Source of the DNA: Pseudo-nitzschia pungens
Taxonomy: Eukaryota > Bacillariophyta > Bacillariophyceae > Bacillariales > Bacillariaceae
Assembly: GCA_037355855.1 (NCBI GenBank)
Contig: CM074765.1
Location: forward strand, 992,001-1,056,000
Length of the DNA stretch: 64,000 nt
Direction: 5' to 3'
The position numbers were made by a program, and so were the translations under genes. Below are positions 53,248 to 63,809 of the stretch, one piece after another. Below the pieces are notes generated by a model that worked only from the letters and a program-made list of their open reading frames with translations, was not told the DNA's origin and searched no databases. Each line of letters begins with the position of its first letter. Position 1 is the first letter of the stretch.

Positions 53248-55868
53248 ATGGGAAACGAGGGCTCTATACCGTCCAGCGAGGATTCGGAAGGATTCGAATA
53301 CGAAGGCAGATCGCCGCCGTCGGCAACCGGTCCCGATGGTCAGCCGTATGTCGGTGGCATAAACAGTGATCCTCGCCTGATGAATGGAGGCAGCGGCGCA
53401 CATCATCATCATCATCACGAAAGCCGACCGGGAGGAGGAGGGCGTTTGAAAGGAAGCGTCTTTACCCGAAGGAGCAACGCTCACAACCAAAATTCCACCG
53501 GAATCGAACGGGCCCCGGCTTATGCGGCATCGGCCGTAGGATCGGACATATCGGTGTCTACGTATCACACGTCCGTAAGCGTCATGCCGGGAGATGAACT
53601 AGAGTACATTAGTGGTGGTGGACAACCCCAGCATCACCAGCAACAACAACCGCAACAGGTGCAAGCTTATCCCGGTCCAGCACAACATCAATACCAACAG
53701 CAAAAGCAATCCATGTACGGACAACAGCAGCAATACCAGCCACAATATCAACAACATTATCACCATGCGCAACAAACCCCTCCGAATCACCCCCAGACGC
53801 ATCATTTCCAACAGCAGCAGCAACAGCAACAACAACAACAACTGCACGGAAACAACACCAATTCGACCAAAAAAATTCGACCCGGACAACGCGCGGGCGC
53901 TGCAATCATTAACAGCATGCGGAATTTGAATATCGGTTCCGCGATGCACCGGATTGGTGGTGTCGGAATCGGCAAGAGCCCGGCCAACAGCCCCAGCCGG
54001 AGCAAGCGACAACAGCAACAAAACCACAAACGGCAGCAGCAGCAACAGCAACAACAGCAAGTGAATGAATGGGAAGCCAGATGGGACGACGATTCGGACG
54101 AAGACGACGATGACAGCGTACAAAACGATGTCGTTTCGACCCATCCATCCACTCAACCCGCAGGATCCGCAACGCTACAAACCCAGATCCGTCCCCCCGA
54201 AATGGACGCCGGTTACATGAGTGCCGTTTCGGCTTCCAATGCCACGGGAGTGATGCCACCGACGAACCCCCTCATGGCGGGGACGTCACTGCAATCGCAG
54301 CAGCAGCAACAACAACAACAACAACTGGGTCATCACAACTCGCCGTACTCGACAATAGGTACCGCCGCCGACGCTTCGAAAGCGCAACAACCGCAAGGCC
54401 AAGCCGTCACCGACGACGAAGCGTATGCGGAAGACGACGACGACGGAGTGGAATGGGACACCGGCGCATCCTCCAACGATGCCGTTCTTGCGGACGGTGC
54501 CGGACTCGTCGACGACGACACCAAAGCACCCAACGTGAAACAATTCTTGCCGCTGTTGCGGGTCTTGGGAAAGGGATCCTTTGGAAAGGTAAGCACTGAG
54601 AAAAACGCAACGTCGTTGCGTGTGTTGGTTCCTCGCGTTTGTACCGGATCGAGTTGGTGCGTGCGTGCGTGCGTGCTTTCTTTGCCTTTGCGTTTCACGA
54701 GGTTTATTGGCGTCCTAACAATATCGCATTTCATTGGGTTGTTCTTTGTTGTTTTTCTTTTTCGAAATCATTGGTTAGGTTGTGTTGGTTCAGAAGCGCG
54801 TCGGCAGAGAGCAGGGATCTCTCTTTGCGATGAAGATTCTGAAAAAAACGCACCTTGTCCGACGGCGACAGATCGAACGAACGCGGACGGAACGCAAGGT
54901 TCTGTCGGCGGTCAACCATCCGTTCATCATGAAACTTCATTACGCGTTCCAGACCCCGGAAAAACTCTATCTGGTATTGGATTATTGTCCCGGCGGCGAA
55001 CTGTTCTTTCACCTGTCCCGTTTTCGAAGATTTCCGGAACGAGTGGCTCGGTTTTACGCGGCGGAATTGTTGCTGGCACTGGGCCATTTGCACAAGCGGG
55101 GCATCATATACAGGGACCTAAAACCCGAAAACGTTTTGCTGGATGCCGAGGGACACGTGAAGCTGGGGGACTTTGGCTTGGCCAAGGCCGGGATCCGCCA
55201 CGCGTACGAGGGCGCGACGTCGATGTGCGGGACGCCCGAGTACATGGCTCCGGAGGTATTGGCGCAGCAGGGACACGGATTTTGTGTCGACTATTGGGGC
55301 CTCGGCATGCTGACGTACGAAATGATGACCGGATTGCCTCCTTGGTACACCACGGACCGGGCGAAACTCTTTCGGAGATTGCGCAGCGCGCCGCTGGACA
55401 TTCCGCCGTACTTTTCGGCGGCGTCCGCGTCGTTCTCCGGCGCGCTCCTGGAACGGAATCCGAGGAGGAGGTTGGGTGTCACGGGAATACGCGCTGCCAT
55501 GGAACACGAGTTTTTCAAGAGCATAAGCTGGAGGGCCTTGTACGGACGCCGTGTGGAGGCACCCATTCGTCCCTGCGAAGGGTGGTCTCCCCCCACGAGC
55601 AGCGGTGACGAAAGCCCCAGCAATAGTTCACTGCGGCAACAACGCTCCCACGACCAATCGTCGTCACCGCCAATAACTACGATTCCTACGGACTTGGATG
55701 CCGCAACCGCAAATTTCGATAACCAGTTTACTCGAATGCCCGTCGAAACAGATGAGGACGGAAATGCGCCTGACGATGACGACATGGAAGAATTGCACGA
55801 GGACACTTTTGTTGGCTTTACGTTTGACGACAACGATCGCGATGAAATCGAAGCAGCCCAACAACTGA

Positions 55869-55899
<31 letters not shown>

Positions 55900-55951
55900 A
55901 TCCAGACCTAGAACGCATCACTATGGTAGGGAAGGGCACCAAATAGACTAG
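53248..55951 (+). CDS. AGC-family protein kinase, myristoylation-type N-terminus (two exons)
   Basis: Exons 53248-54588 and 54779-55951 give 837 residues; the 190-bp intron splits the glycine-rich loop (LGKGSFGK-VVLV). MGNEGS at the start fits the N-myristoylation consensus. Residues about 20-430 are low complexity: His run, several poly-Gln tracts, Asp/Glu patches. Kinase core: K466 in FAMKILKK, D560 in YRDLKPEN, D578 in DFG, activation segment TSMCGTPEYMAPE. The Ser before MCG sits where AKT/S6K carry the PDK1 Thr. The AGC tail has FTRMPVETD, like the AKT/S6K turn region, and the hydrophobic motif FVGFTF, then a last poly-Gln. No PH domain is seen, so the lipid anchor may replace it (inference). 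Confidence 0.9.
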
Positions 55952-56620
55952 CGCTACAAGGCAAGTAGCACACAAACTGGTGATTGCATTTCAAAAGCAA
56001 TGGAAACAATTAATAGCAATAATAGACATCGGTTTTGTTACGGCCTTGAATGTAATTGTCAATCATGACTGCAACTCAAAAGTACACTTTTGATATTATT
56101 TTGGTCTTACTATTGATGATATGACCCATGATAGTGTTCGTCGTTAGTCATCTACGAAGTACTACTTCGTAATAGTAGTAGTGTGTAAGGTTACCGTAAG
56201 GTTACGTAGGAGCGAAGTCTTCTGAAGCACTTTCGACAAGCCCACGATAGTCCAGTCATCAACAACAACTACTGTACTTCGTACACGGGTAGTAATAACC
56301 TTACTGTAAGCTTTACCCGTACCAGGTGCCAGGCCGATTGCCTCAGTCGTGCTTTGAATCTTGATGTTTTAGTCGAATGAGTCTGACATTGGCCCGACCA
56401 TTGGTGTCAAACGTCAAACGATCGAGACGAGTGATGATTGATTGGTGTTTGGAGTTTGGATCACCCTCTTTTCCATTTTACTGAAAACGGCGTTGAACCA
56501 GCTATCACACATGACACGTGACCATGAAGCTTGGTCAACGAAAGATTCAAAACCCATAATCGAATTCATCCGTAACAACCAGTCGATTTAGAGAGCTGAC
56601 GAAACTAATTCATCAATGTA
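55952..56620. other. Intergenic between kinase and cryptochrome genes
   Basis: About 670 bp, no gene. It contains a palindromic cluster at 56150-56210 (GAAGTACTACTTCGTA, then GGTTACCGTAAGGTTACG) and another at 56275-56330. Transcript end of the kinase and promoter of the next gene must lie here. Confidence 0.4.
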
Positions 56621-58435
56621 ATGAAAGTCTTCCTGCTGTTCACGTCGTTCCTGGTATGGATTCAATTGGTATCATCTTTATCTGTCACATCAGTGTCTAC
56701 AACTATCCGACTGGTATGGTTCCGAGACCATTCCCTCCGAGTTCGAGATAATGATGCGTTATATCACGCTGTCAATTCAATGAAAACCAACACATCAGTG
56801 GTTCCCGTCTATATTTGGAACACAAGCGACGAAACCGATGATGGTTCGCCCGTCGATTCAACGACTGGTGGCACAGCCAGCGATGTCTTTTTGGCAAACG
56901 CTTTGAATGGTCTGAATCAAACACTATTTGGCAAACTGTCCGTTGGACTACTGATCGGAGGGATTCAACCGGAGATCTATGCAGAAGAGCTTGCAAGGAC
57001 TTGCAAAAACATCGGTGCTTCCGAGGTATATTACATGGAATCTCACGATCCAGAATTTGAAACTTCTTTGAGGGAGCAGCTGATTCAACGTAACCTCGTC
57101 CCTCGTTCGTTCAGAGGTGGATATACCTTGATTGACTATTCCCGAGAGGAGGAATTACCACCGTGGAAAGAAATCATTTCCGATCATCCATTTCGGAGCC
57201 CGCTTATTCCATTCGTGGACTACTTGTTGAAACGACTGAAAGAAACTCCACCGTCGCTACCCAAACCAGAGCCAGTAGGCCTACAAGAATCGATACGAAT
57301 CCCCGTTTCCAGAGTGGTCACGCAACCCATCTCGATTACGAAACTTTTAGATAGAGCGGGATACACCAAGACAAGAACGGATTGGGGTTCGAGCATCGCA
57401 AACGCTTGGCCTGCCACAGAAACAGACGCAACAAATGCGCTTGAACTGTTTCTCGACTCCCTTCCACCATCCTCCGAGCGAGATCCGGATGGAGAATGCG
57501 AGCCTGAGGCGAAGAGGACGCACCTTGCGTCCCGATTATCGCCCTATCTTGCAAGAGGTCTTCTCTCGCCACGGCAAGTTTACTATGCACTCGTGCCATC
57601 GTCTTCGGGTTACGCAAAAAAGGATCGCGCTTCGTTCGTGAGAAGAATATGCTGGCGTGATTACACGTATGCGGTAATATCATTGTTCCCGGATGTTATG
57701 CGTGGTCGTCCCATTCGAGAAGGATACGATTTTGACGAAGAGGAGAGAGAGATCGATGATGGTAAGAACGGCAACATTCTACTTGAACTCTGGAAGAAAG
57801 GACAGACAGGTTTTCCCTTGGTTGACGCCGGGATGCGACAGCTCACCAAAGAAGGGTGGATGCCCCAAAAAGTTCGCCTTGCTGCGAGCACCTGTCTCGT
57901 CGAAGGATTGGGAATCTCGTGGGAGGAAGGAATGCATCATTTTGCCGCGTATCTAGTCGATTATGACGTAGCCATAAATTCGAACATGTGGATGAATGCA
58001 GGATGCGTTGGATTCGATCCTTACTATGTCGGAACCGATTACAAGAGGAGGCCATACTGGGACAAAGATGGGGACTACGTTCGACAGTGGTGCCCTGAAC
58101 TGAAGGATCTACCGGATACTTGCGAGCTTGCCGAAGCCCAACGTGGAATCGGAGCCTCCAAGGTGGACTGCCTCTATGAACCCTGGTCGTCACCACAGGA
58201 CGTGTTGTGCACAGCGGGAGTGGTACTGGGAGAAACCTATCCAAACCGATGTTGTGATGAACGAAATGAGCGAAAGCGTTTCTTCGAAAAGGTACGCAGG
58301 ATTCGGTCTCAGTGGCCTTCGTCGCTGACCGATGAACGTGGCCGAGACATGGTTCGTTTAGGTCGTGATCCAAAATGCGAGTCTATAGGAATGTTCACTC
58401 CGAGAGCTTTCTTAGTAGGCAAATCGAGACGATAG
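56621..58435 (+). CDS. Cryptochrome/photolyase family protein
   Basis: 604 residues in one exon. A hydrophobic signal (MKVFLLFTSFLVWIQLVSSL) precedes the photolyase alpha/beta domain, which begins TTIRLVWFRDHSLRVRDNDALYHAV, the antenna-binding fold common to the family. The FAD-binding helical part shows THLASRLSPYLARGLLSPRQVYYAL, then FVRRICWRDYTYAV, GQTGFPLVDAGMRQLTKEGWMPQKVRLAAS, and ISWEEGMHHFAAYLVDYDVAINSNMWMNAGCVGFDP. The Asn/Trp pattern in the last differs from classical CPD and 6-4 photolyases (SNNGGWQW) and from DASH (SNYGNW). I therefore cannot assign it to a subclass; it may be a stramenopile-type group. The signal peptide suggests secretory or plastid delivery. It has no long C-terminal extension. 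Confidence 0.88.
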   Translation: MKVFLLFTSFLVWIQLVSSLSVTSVSTTIRLVWFRDHSLRVRDNDALYHAVNSMKTNTSVVPVYIWNTSDETDDGSPVDSTTGGTASDVFLANALNGLNQTLFGKLSVGLLIGGIQPEIYAEELARTCKNIGASEVYYMESHDPEFETSLREQLIQRNLVPRSFRGGYTLIDYSREEELPPWKEIISDHPFRSPLIPFVDYLLKRLKETPPSLPKPEPVGLQESIRIPVSRVVTQPISITKLLDRAGYTKTRTDWGSSIANAWPATETDATNALELFLDSLPPSSERDPDGECEPEAKRTHLASRLSPYLARGLLSPRQVYYALVPSSSGYAKKDRASFVRRICWRDYTYAVISLFPDVMRGRPIREGYDFDEEEREIDDGKNGNILLELWKKGQTGFPLVDAGMRQLTKEGWMPQKVRLAASTCLVEGLGISWEEGMHHFAAYLVDYDVAINSNMWMNAGCVGFDPYYVGTDYKRRPYWDKDGDYVRQWCPELKDLPDTCELAEAQRGIGASKVDCLYEPWSSPQDVLCTAGVVLGETYPNRCCDERNERKRFFEKVRRIRSQWPSSLTDERGRDMVRLGRDPKCESIGMFTPRAFLVGKSRR

Positions 58436-59509
58436 AACGCGATCTCTTACTTCATAGTATGATACACATGGTGCTAAGATATAGACGGAACTGTACAGGG
58501 GTAAGAGGGGATACTGAACAGGATGCTAGACAGGATGTTGGGCCCTTCCATTAGGATTTGTACCAGAGCTACATACCTCAGTTGTTATCATTCCTAGATA
58601 TACAGGGTGCTAAGACAACAGGATGCTAGGCCTCTGAAGTAGGATTTGTACCAGAGCTACATACCCCAGCTCTTAGCAGCCCTATATTACTAGTATTAGA
58701 GATACAGGGTGCTATTAGATAGACGGAACTGTACAGGACTATTGGGATATTGAACTGGATGCTAGTAGACAGGATGTTACTAGACCTTTTGAGTGGAATT
58801 TGTATCAGAGCAACATACCAAAACTCTTAGCAGCCCTTTAAAATATAAGATTTACAGGGTGCTGGCAGGATATAGTAGACGGAACTGCACTAGTAGTAGG
58901 AGATAGTAGTAGTTCTAGTAGTACTACTACTAGTAGTACTTAACAGGATGCTAGACAGGGTGCTATGCCCTTCCAGTAGGATTTGTACCAGATCTACACA
59001 CCCCAACTCTTAGCAGCCCTAGATTATAAGATATTTATGGTGCTAGGATAGACGGAACTGTAGAATAGAAAGAGGGATTTGTCCAAGTTTAGACAACAAG
59101 AATGCACGGTAAAATGCACCATATCCATGATGATTTTTTCGGCCTCTAATTTGCGCTGCACAGAGCGCAAACTATAATACGTGATAGCACTTCGAAGGCG
59201 CATTATTTCACGTGCTTTACGAAGAAGGTTGAAGGGTTGGAATTTTTTCACATTAATTACCGGTAACCTTACCTGAGAAATTGGATTGTACGTACCCGTA
59301 CCGCCCATCAGGCAACAGTGATTGCCAAATTCAACCGGGAACGATCACAAATCCACGCAACAAGAACCCTTGTCCGCAAGGTGCAAAGAACGCGGACGTT
59401 GACCACAGAGCTAGTCCCATTCTCCACACAATCGACGGCATCTCATAACCTTTGATTCAACACATCGTGTCAACACAAATATGAAAAAGAAGAACGAAAC
59501 TATTTCACC
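58436..59509. other. Intergenic carrying a degenerate repeat array
   Basis: 1.07 kb between the cryptochrome gene and the actin-like gene. The left 600 bp is the repeat array annotated separately; the right part (59060-59509) is ordinary AT-rich flank with a GGTAACCTTACC/GTACGTACCCGTACC cluster near 59260-59305 and the actin promoter. Confidence 0.5.
58480..59060. repeat. Degenerate tandem array (about four units of 150-240 bp)
   Basis: Two words recur in the same order. TAGACGGAACTG is at about 58482, 58719, 58877 and 59049, and AGGATTTGTACCAGAGCTAC is at about 58552 and 58645 with variants near 58795 and 58978. Between them lie CAGGATGCTAGACAGG, CTCTTAGCAGCCCT and ACAGGGTGCTA. Spacing is irregular, so the array has both tandem and internal duplications. 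It has no coding frame and no clear match to the copia LTR. Confidence 0.8.
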
Positions 59510-61006
59510 ATGGCTGATGGAGAAGATTTTCCCCCCCTTGTCGTTGACAACGGTTCCGCAATGTGCAAAGGTGAGCAGAGGATAGCTTGACAAACGTCGC
59601 GGACCAGAAAGATTAGGGCGGCGAACACGAAGCACAAAACAATTTTAAATATGGAGACATAGATTTAAGCGACGGGATGACGGGATGAAATCAAACGAGC
59701 CTGAAGCTGTCGGTTCCAGTTCAGGTTTCCTAAGATGGCAAACTAAAGAGTCCAAGGAATTCATCGGCTGTCGTTGCGTTTCGTGGGACAAGTAGATTCC
59801 ATTTTGCCTCGTCAGTCGTGATAAACACGCAACCAACTATTTTTCCTCGTTATCCTCAACTCGTTCTCCAATTACCGCTAACCATACGACAAATTGATTG
59901 TTGCTGATTGAATCCCAGCTGGATTCGCCGGAGACGATGAACCCCGATCTGTTTTCCCTTCCTTGGTCGGTCGTGCCCTTCGTCGACCTGGTATCATGGT
60001 TAGAATGGAACAGAGTGGTGACTATGTTGGAGACAAAGCGGTCAAGAGGGGTGTTCTAAATTTGACGTGCCCCATCAAGTACGGAATTGTCACCAACTGG
60101 GATGATATGGAGAAGATCTGGCACCACACCTTCTACAATGAACTTCGTGTTGCTCCTGAAGCCCAACCCGTGTTGTTGACTGAGGCCCCCTTGAACCCTA
60201 AGGCTAACAGAGAGAGAATGACCCAGATCATGTTTGAAACCTTCAACGTTCCTGCAATGTATGTGAACATCCAGGCTGTTCTTTCCTTGTATGCCTCCGG
60301 ACGTACCACTGGGTGTGTTTTGGATTCTGGAGATGGTGTTTCCCACACTGTTCCTATCTATGAGGGATATGCCCTTGCCCATGCTGTCGTGCGTATGTAT
60401 CTTGCTGGTCGTGACTTGAATGATTACTTGATGAGGATCTTGACTGAGCGTGGTTACTCAATGACAACCACTGCTGAGCGTGAAATTGTTAGTAACATCA
60501 AGGAGTCATTGTGTTTCATTGCTGTTGACTTTGAGGAGGAGATGAAGAAGGCTGCTGAGTCTTCTGCTGCTGAGTCTTCTGCTTTGGAGAAGTCTTTTGA
60601 GATGCCCTATGGTAACACCATTGCTATTGGAAATGAGCGATTCCGATGTCCTGAGCTTTTGTTCCAACCCAACTTGAATGGTCTTGAAATGGATGGTGTT
60701 GCTGACAGCACTTTCCAGACCATCATGAAGTGTGATGTTGATATCAGAAAGGACTTGTATGCCAACATTGTTCTTTCTGGAGGTACCACCATGTTCCCTG
60801 GAATCAGTGAGCGCATGTCTAAGGAAGTGACTGCATTGGCTCCGGCTTCCATCAAGGTGAAGATTGTGGCTCCCCCAGAGCGCAAGTACTCGGTGTGGAG
60901 TGGAGGATCTTTTCTTGCGTCTTTGTCTACCTTCCAAAGTATGTGGATCAGCAAGGAGGAGTATGATGAATCTGGCCCATCGATTGTCCACCGCAAGTGC
61001 TCCTAA
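59510..61006 (+). CDS. Divergent actin (two exons)
   Basis: Exon 1 (59510-59570) and exon 2 (59919-61006) give 382 residues, slightly above the usual 375-377; the 348-bp intron begins GTGAGC and ends CCCAG. Long stretches match conventional actin exactly ([73 protein letters not shown]). ATP-binding loops DNGSAMCK and [11 protein letters not shown] are kept. Differences cluster in the DNase-I loop: [25 protein letters not shown] replaces the usual [26 protein letters not shown] with one residue fewer. The methylated His73 is replaced (CPIKYG for YPIEHG). [20 protein letters not shown] contains a small duplication. It is likely a second actin or actin-like paralogue. Confidence 0.93.
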
Positions 61007-61782
61007 AGTAAACAACGAATTTCATTTTGAGTTGCACAGAGTTTCTTCCAAGAACTCTCATATAACATTTGGTACAAAGGACGAATAATCCTCCCTTTTG
61101 AATTTCTGTCTACAATAAAGCTTGTGCCGTTTCTTTGGTCAAAAATGATGTAGAAAATATGGAGTAAATAACAATAGCGGGCAGCTATAAAAGAATTTGT
61201 GATTGTTGTACAAAAGATCTTTGCGAGGATTGTTGAGTGATATGAATATCCTAGTTTTCATTACTACCATTCGTCGAATCTATTGACAGACGCGATCGTC
61301 CTGAAGTGATCGGCACCATCCGATTCTTCACCACATGATCCGACCTTGCTGCGCTTTTATGAAAAGGCGGTCCTGTAGGAACCCAAGCATAAACGTATTC
61401 ATCGCAGCATGCAATAGCGAGAGTCAGAAGGAGGAAGAAGTTTTCTTTTACGTCACATGTTGGGATGTTGTTTCCAGCATAAGATTACCGTATCGTAAGG
61501 GTTTTTTTAGACATCACAACATTATGCCATTCGCGAGTCGGAGGGGTCGTGGGTCTCACTTCCTCGTCATCCGTCACAAGGCGAGCGTCATCCAACCGTT
61601 GGGGCGCCACAAAAAAAAATGTGGGATAGTGTGGGTGAAAAAAATCTTTTTTTCGGTTGCAGTCATACCGGTACAGTAACGGTGTCCGTATTGAGTATCG
61701 CAGAAATCGGATCAAAGCCCATAATTCTTTTTGCAGTCAATCGAAGAAAGACGCAACCATCAACCCCAGACATTATAGAACC
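61007..61782. other. Intergenic between actin and NDK genes
   Basis: About 780 bp. The left part holds the actin transcript end with a candidate polyadenylation hexamer AATAAA at 61114-61119; the right part is NDK promoter. The frames at 61335-61896 show no domain. Confidence 0.45.
61114..61119 (+). terminator. Candidate polyadenylation hexamer after actin
   Basis: AATAAA lies 108 bp past the actin stop codon. Diatom genes do not always use this hexamer, so it is only a candidate. Confidence 0.35.
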
Positions 61783-62730
61783 ATGTTTGCCCGCTCTGCT
61801 ATCCGGACCCTCCGCTCTTCCCGCACCCGCGTTGCTCGTGCCTTTTCGGTAAGTCCATCAATCCCCCGTCTGCATCGATTGCTTCTTGTTCGTTGAATTG
61901 TCGAATCGAGGAACGCTTCTCATTCGTGGTCTCATCGTGGTGCGTACGTAAAACTGCTGTCATTCTATTGTGCTGTGTGCAGGCAAGCGCAACCCCGGTC
62001 GCCGCTGCGTCGAACTCTAAGCTTTTCAACGCCGCTCTTTTTGCTGCTGGAGTATCTGCAACCGCAGCCTACGCCGCTACCAACACCGCCAAGTGCGAGG
62101 CCGCGGAGCTGCCCGTTTATGGCGTTCCGGGAACGAACCAGGAGCGCACCTTTATTGCCGTCAAGCCCGATGGAGTCCAGCGTGGTTTGATCGGGGACAT
62201 CATTGCCCGATTCGAAAAGCGTGGATACAAGCTGGTCGGATTGAAAATGGTTTGGCCCACATTGAAAATGGCCGAGGATCACTATGCCGACCTTAGCAAA
62301 AAGCCGTTCTATGCCGGTTTGACGAAATTCTTTTCGTCAGGTCCCATTGTTTGCATGTGCTGGGAAGGAAAGGACGTGATCAAGCAGGGACGCCAAATGC
62401 TTGGAGAGGTAAGCATGTTCGCATTGTAGTGTGTGAGAAATCTACTGACTTTTCTCGAGGGTTGAGACCAGTGAGGCAAAAAATTCTACTCTCATCACGC
62501 CGTTTTGTGATACTTTCAACTTTCGAATTAATGACCACATATCGTACACGCAGACCCAACCATTGGCTTCGAAACCAGGAAGCATCCGTGGTGACTACTC
62601 CATCGATCTCGGAAGAAACATCTGCCACGGAAGCGACAGCCCCGAGGGAGCCGAACACGAACTCAAAATGTGGTTCCCAGAGGGAGTCAACAACTGGGCT
62701 AAAACTGTTGACACTCATGTTTACGAATAA
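61783..62730 (+). CDS. NDK: Nucleoside diphosphate kinase, mitochondrial type (three exons)
   Basis: Exons 61783-61848, 61983-62408 and 62554-62730 give 222 residues; introns of 134 and 145 bp begin GTAAGT and GTAAGC, and all joins keep frame. The enzyme passes the terminal phosphate of ATP to other NDPs through a phosphohistidine. Residues 1-22 ([22 protein letters not shown]) form an Arg-rich amphipathic presequence for mitochondria, followed by an Ala-rich hydrophobic stretch ([19 protein letters not shown]) that could anchor it in or near the inner membrane. The core starts [21 protein letters not shown]. The active-site region reads [16 protein letters not shown], with the catalytic His in CHGSDS (NIIHGSDS in most relatives). 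The length matches mitochondrial NDKs with an N-terminal extension. Confidence 0.95.
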
Positions 62731-63191
62731 ACAAAATCAAAGATGCCACCAACTTCTGGTGGCTGTTCAATGATATTTGTACTCTTGCGATGCAAACCAA
62801 ACTTTTAGCTATACTTCTTGCTTTTGGGGAAACTAATTCCGTACGATCAGATGCTACGACCCTTTAGACAGTAAATTTGGACACAGGAATGTCGAGGAAT
62901 TTAGGCAGGCTTATGACGAAGGTTTTTTGTTGTGATGCTTTTCCGGTGATAGCAGACATCGAAACGACCAGAAGTATGTACTCGATAACAATTACAAGTA
63001 CAGTACTACACGTATTGCCTCCTGTGTCGAGTGACTCGTCGTCGGACATGAACTATTCCGATTGCATCGCTCGTTTAGTTCCTGTTGTGATTTTTTTTGT
63101 TTTATGAGCCGAACGCAATGCACTCGCTCAACCGATTTGTTTCATCGTTTTCCCACCAGAACTACCCAAGAAAGGACTCTTCAGACCATTC
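62731..63191. other. Convergent 3' spacer
   Basis: About 460 bp between the NDK stop and the stop of the minus-strand Rossmann-fold gene. Both transcript ends must lie here. I see no other feature. Confidence 0.4.
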
Positions 63192-63809
63192 TCAAACCAG
63201 AGATTGGATCGTGTTGAAAATCTCTTCGCAGGCCTCTTCGTCCTTGAAGGCCTCCAATCGCAGGCAACGGCTGTTGCCACAATTCTCCCGCACCATGTCC
63301 TCACACTTTTGTATCCGCTTCGTCTTCAACGTCACCATGCCGGGCGAAATATAGGTGATTTCTTCGGCGATGGGATTGACGGTGATGTGGACCGCGCCCT
63401 TGTTGAACCGAAAGGACTCTCTCACCAATCGCTCGGTCGCCATTTCTCGTTGCTCCGTGTACCCACCGACCATGTGCACGACAACGTCGGCGTTCTTCAG
63501 GGCGTCTTCCTGCCAGCCCAAGAAGTCGGACCCGACAATGTCCAAGAGATCGCCACCGTCCCAGTCGCGGAGTTTCACGTGCGGATTTCGGGTCAAAAAT
63601 CCCTTTCCGAGGTAGCCGAAGACCTCCGTGACCCGGTTGGGTGCCGATGCCAGAAACGCATTCCGTGTCAACACGGTGACGTCGTGGTCGACGAGTTTGG
63701 GGAGCAGCAAGCGACCGAGCTTTCCGGTTCCTCCGGCCACGGCGATTTGGAGTCCCTCGCAAACCGATAGGGTTGCGAGAACCAATGCAACCGTAAAGTT
63801 GATCCACAT
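63192..63809 (-). CDS. NAD(P)-binding Rossmann-fold protein (NmrA/epimerase-like)
   Basis: 205 residues. An N-terminal hydrophobic signal (FTVALVLATLSVCEG) runs directly into LQIAVAGGTGKLGRLLLPKLVDH, the first beta strand and Gly-rich dinucleotide loop (GGTGKLG) of an atypical short-chain dehydrogenase. VTVLTRNAF follows as the second strand with the Arg that often contacts NADP phosphate. NADVVVHMVGGYTEQREMATERLV resembles the fourth strand and helix. The protein is shorter than usual and lacks a clear YxxxK catalytic pair, so it may bind nucleotide without classical SDR chemistry. The signal peptide suggests secretory or plastid routing. The partner substrate is unknown. Confidence 0.75.
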   Translation of the reverse strand: MWINFTVALVLATLSVCEGLQIAVAGGTGKLGRLLLPKLVDHDVTVLTRNAFLASAPNRVTEVFGYLGKGFLTRNPHVKLRDWDGGDLLDIVGSDFLGWQEDALKNADVVVHMVGGYTEQREMATERLVRESFRFNKGAVHITVNPIAEEITYISPGMVTLKTKRIQKCEDMVRENCGNSRCLRLEAFKDEEACEEIFNTIQSLV

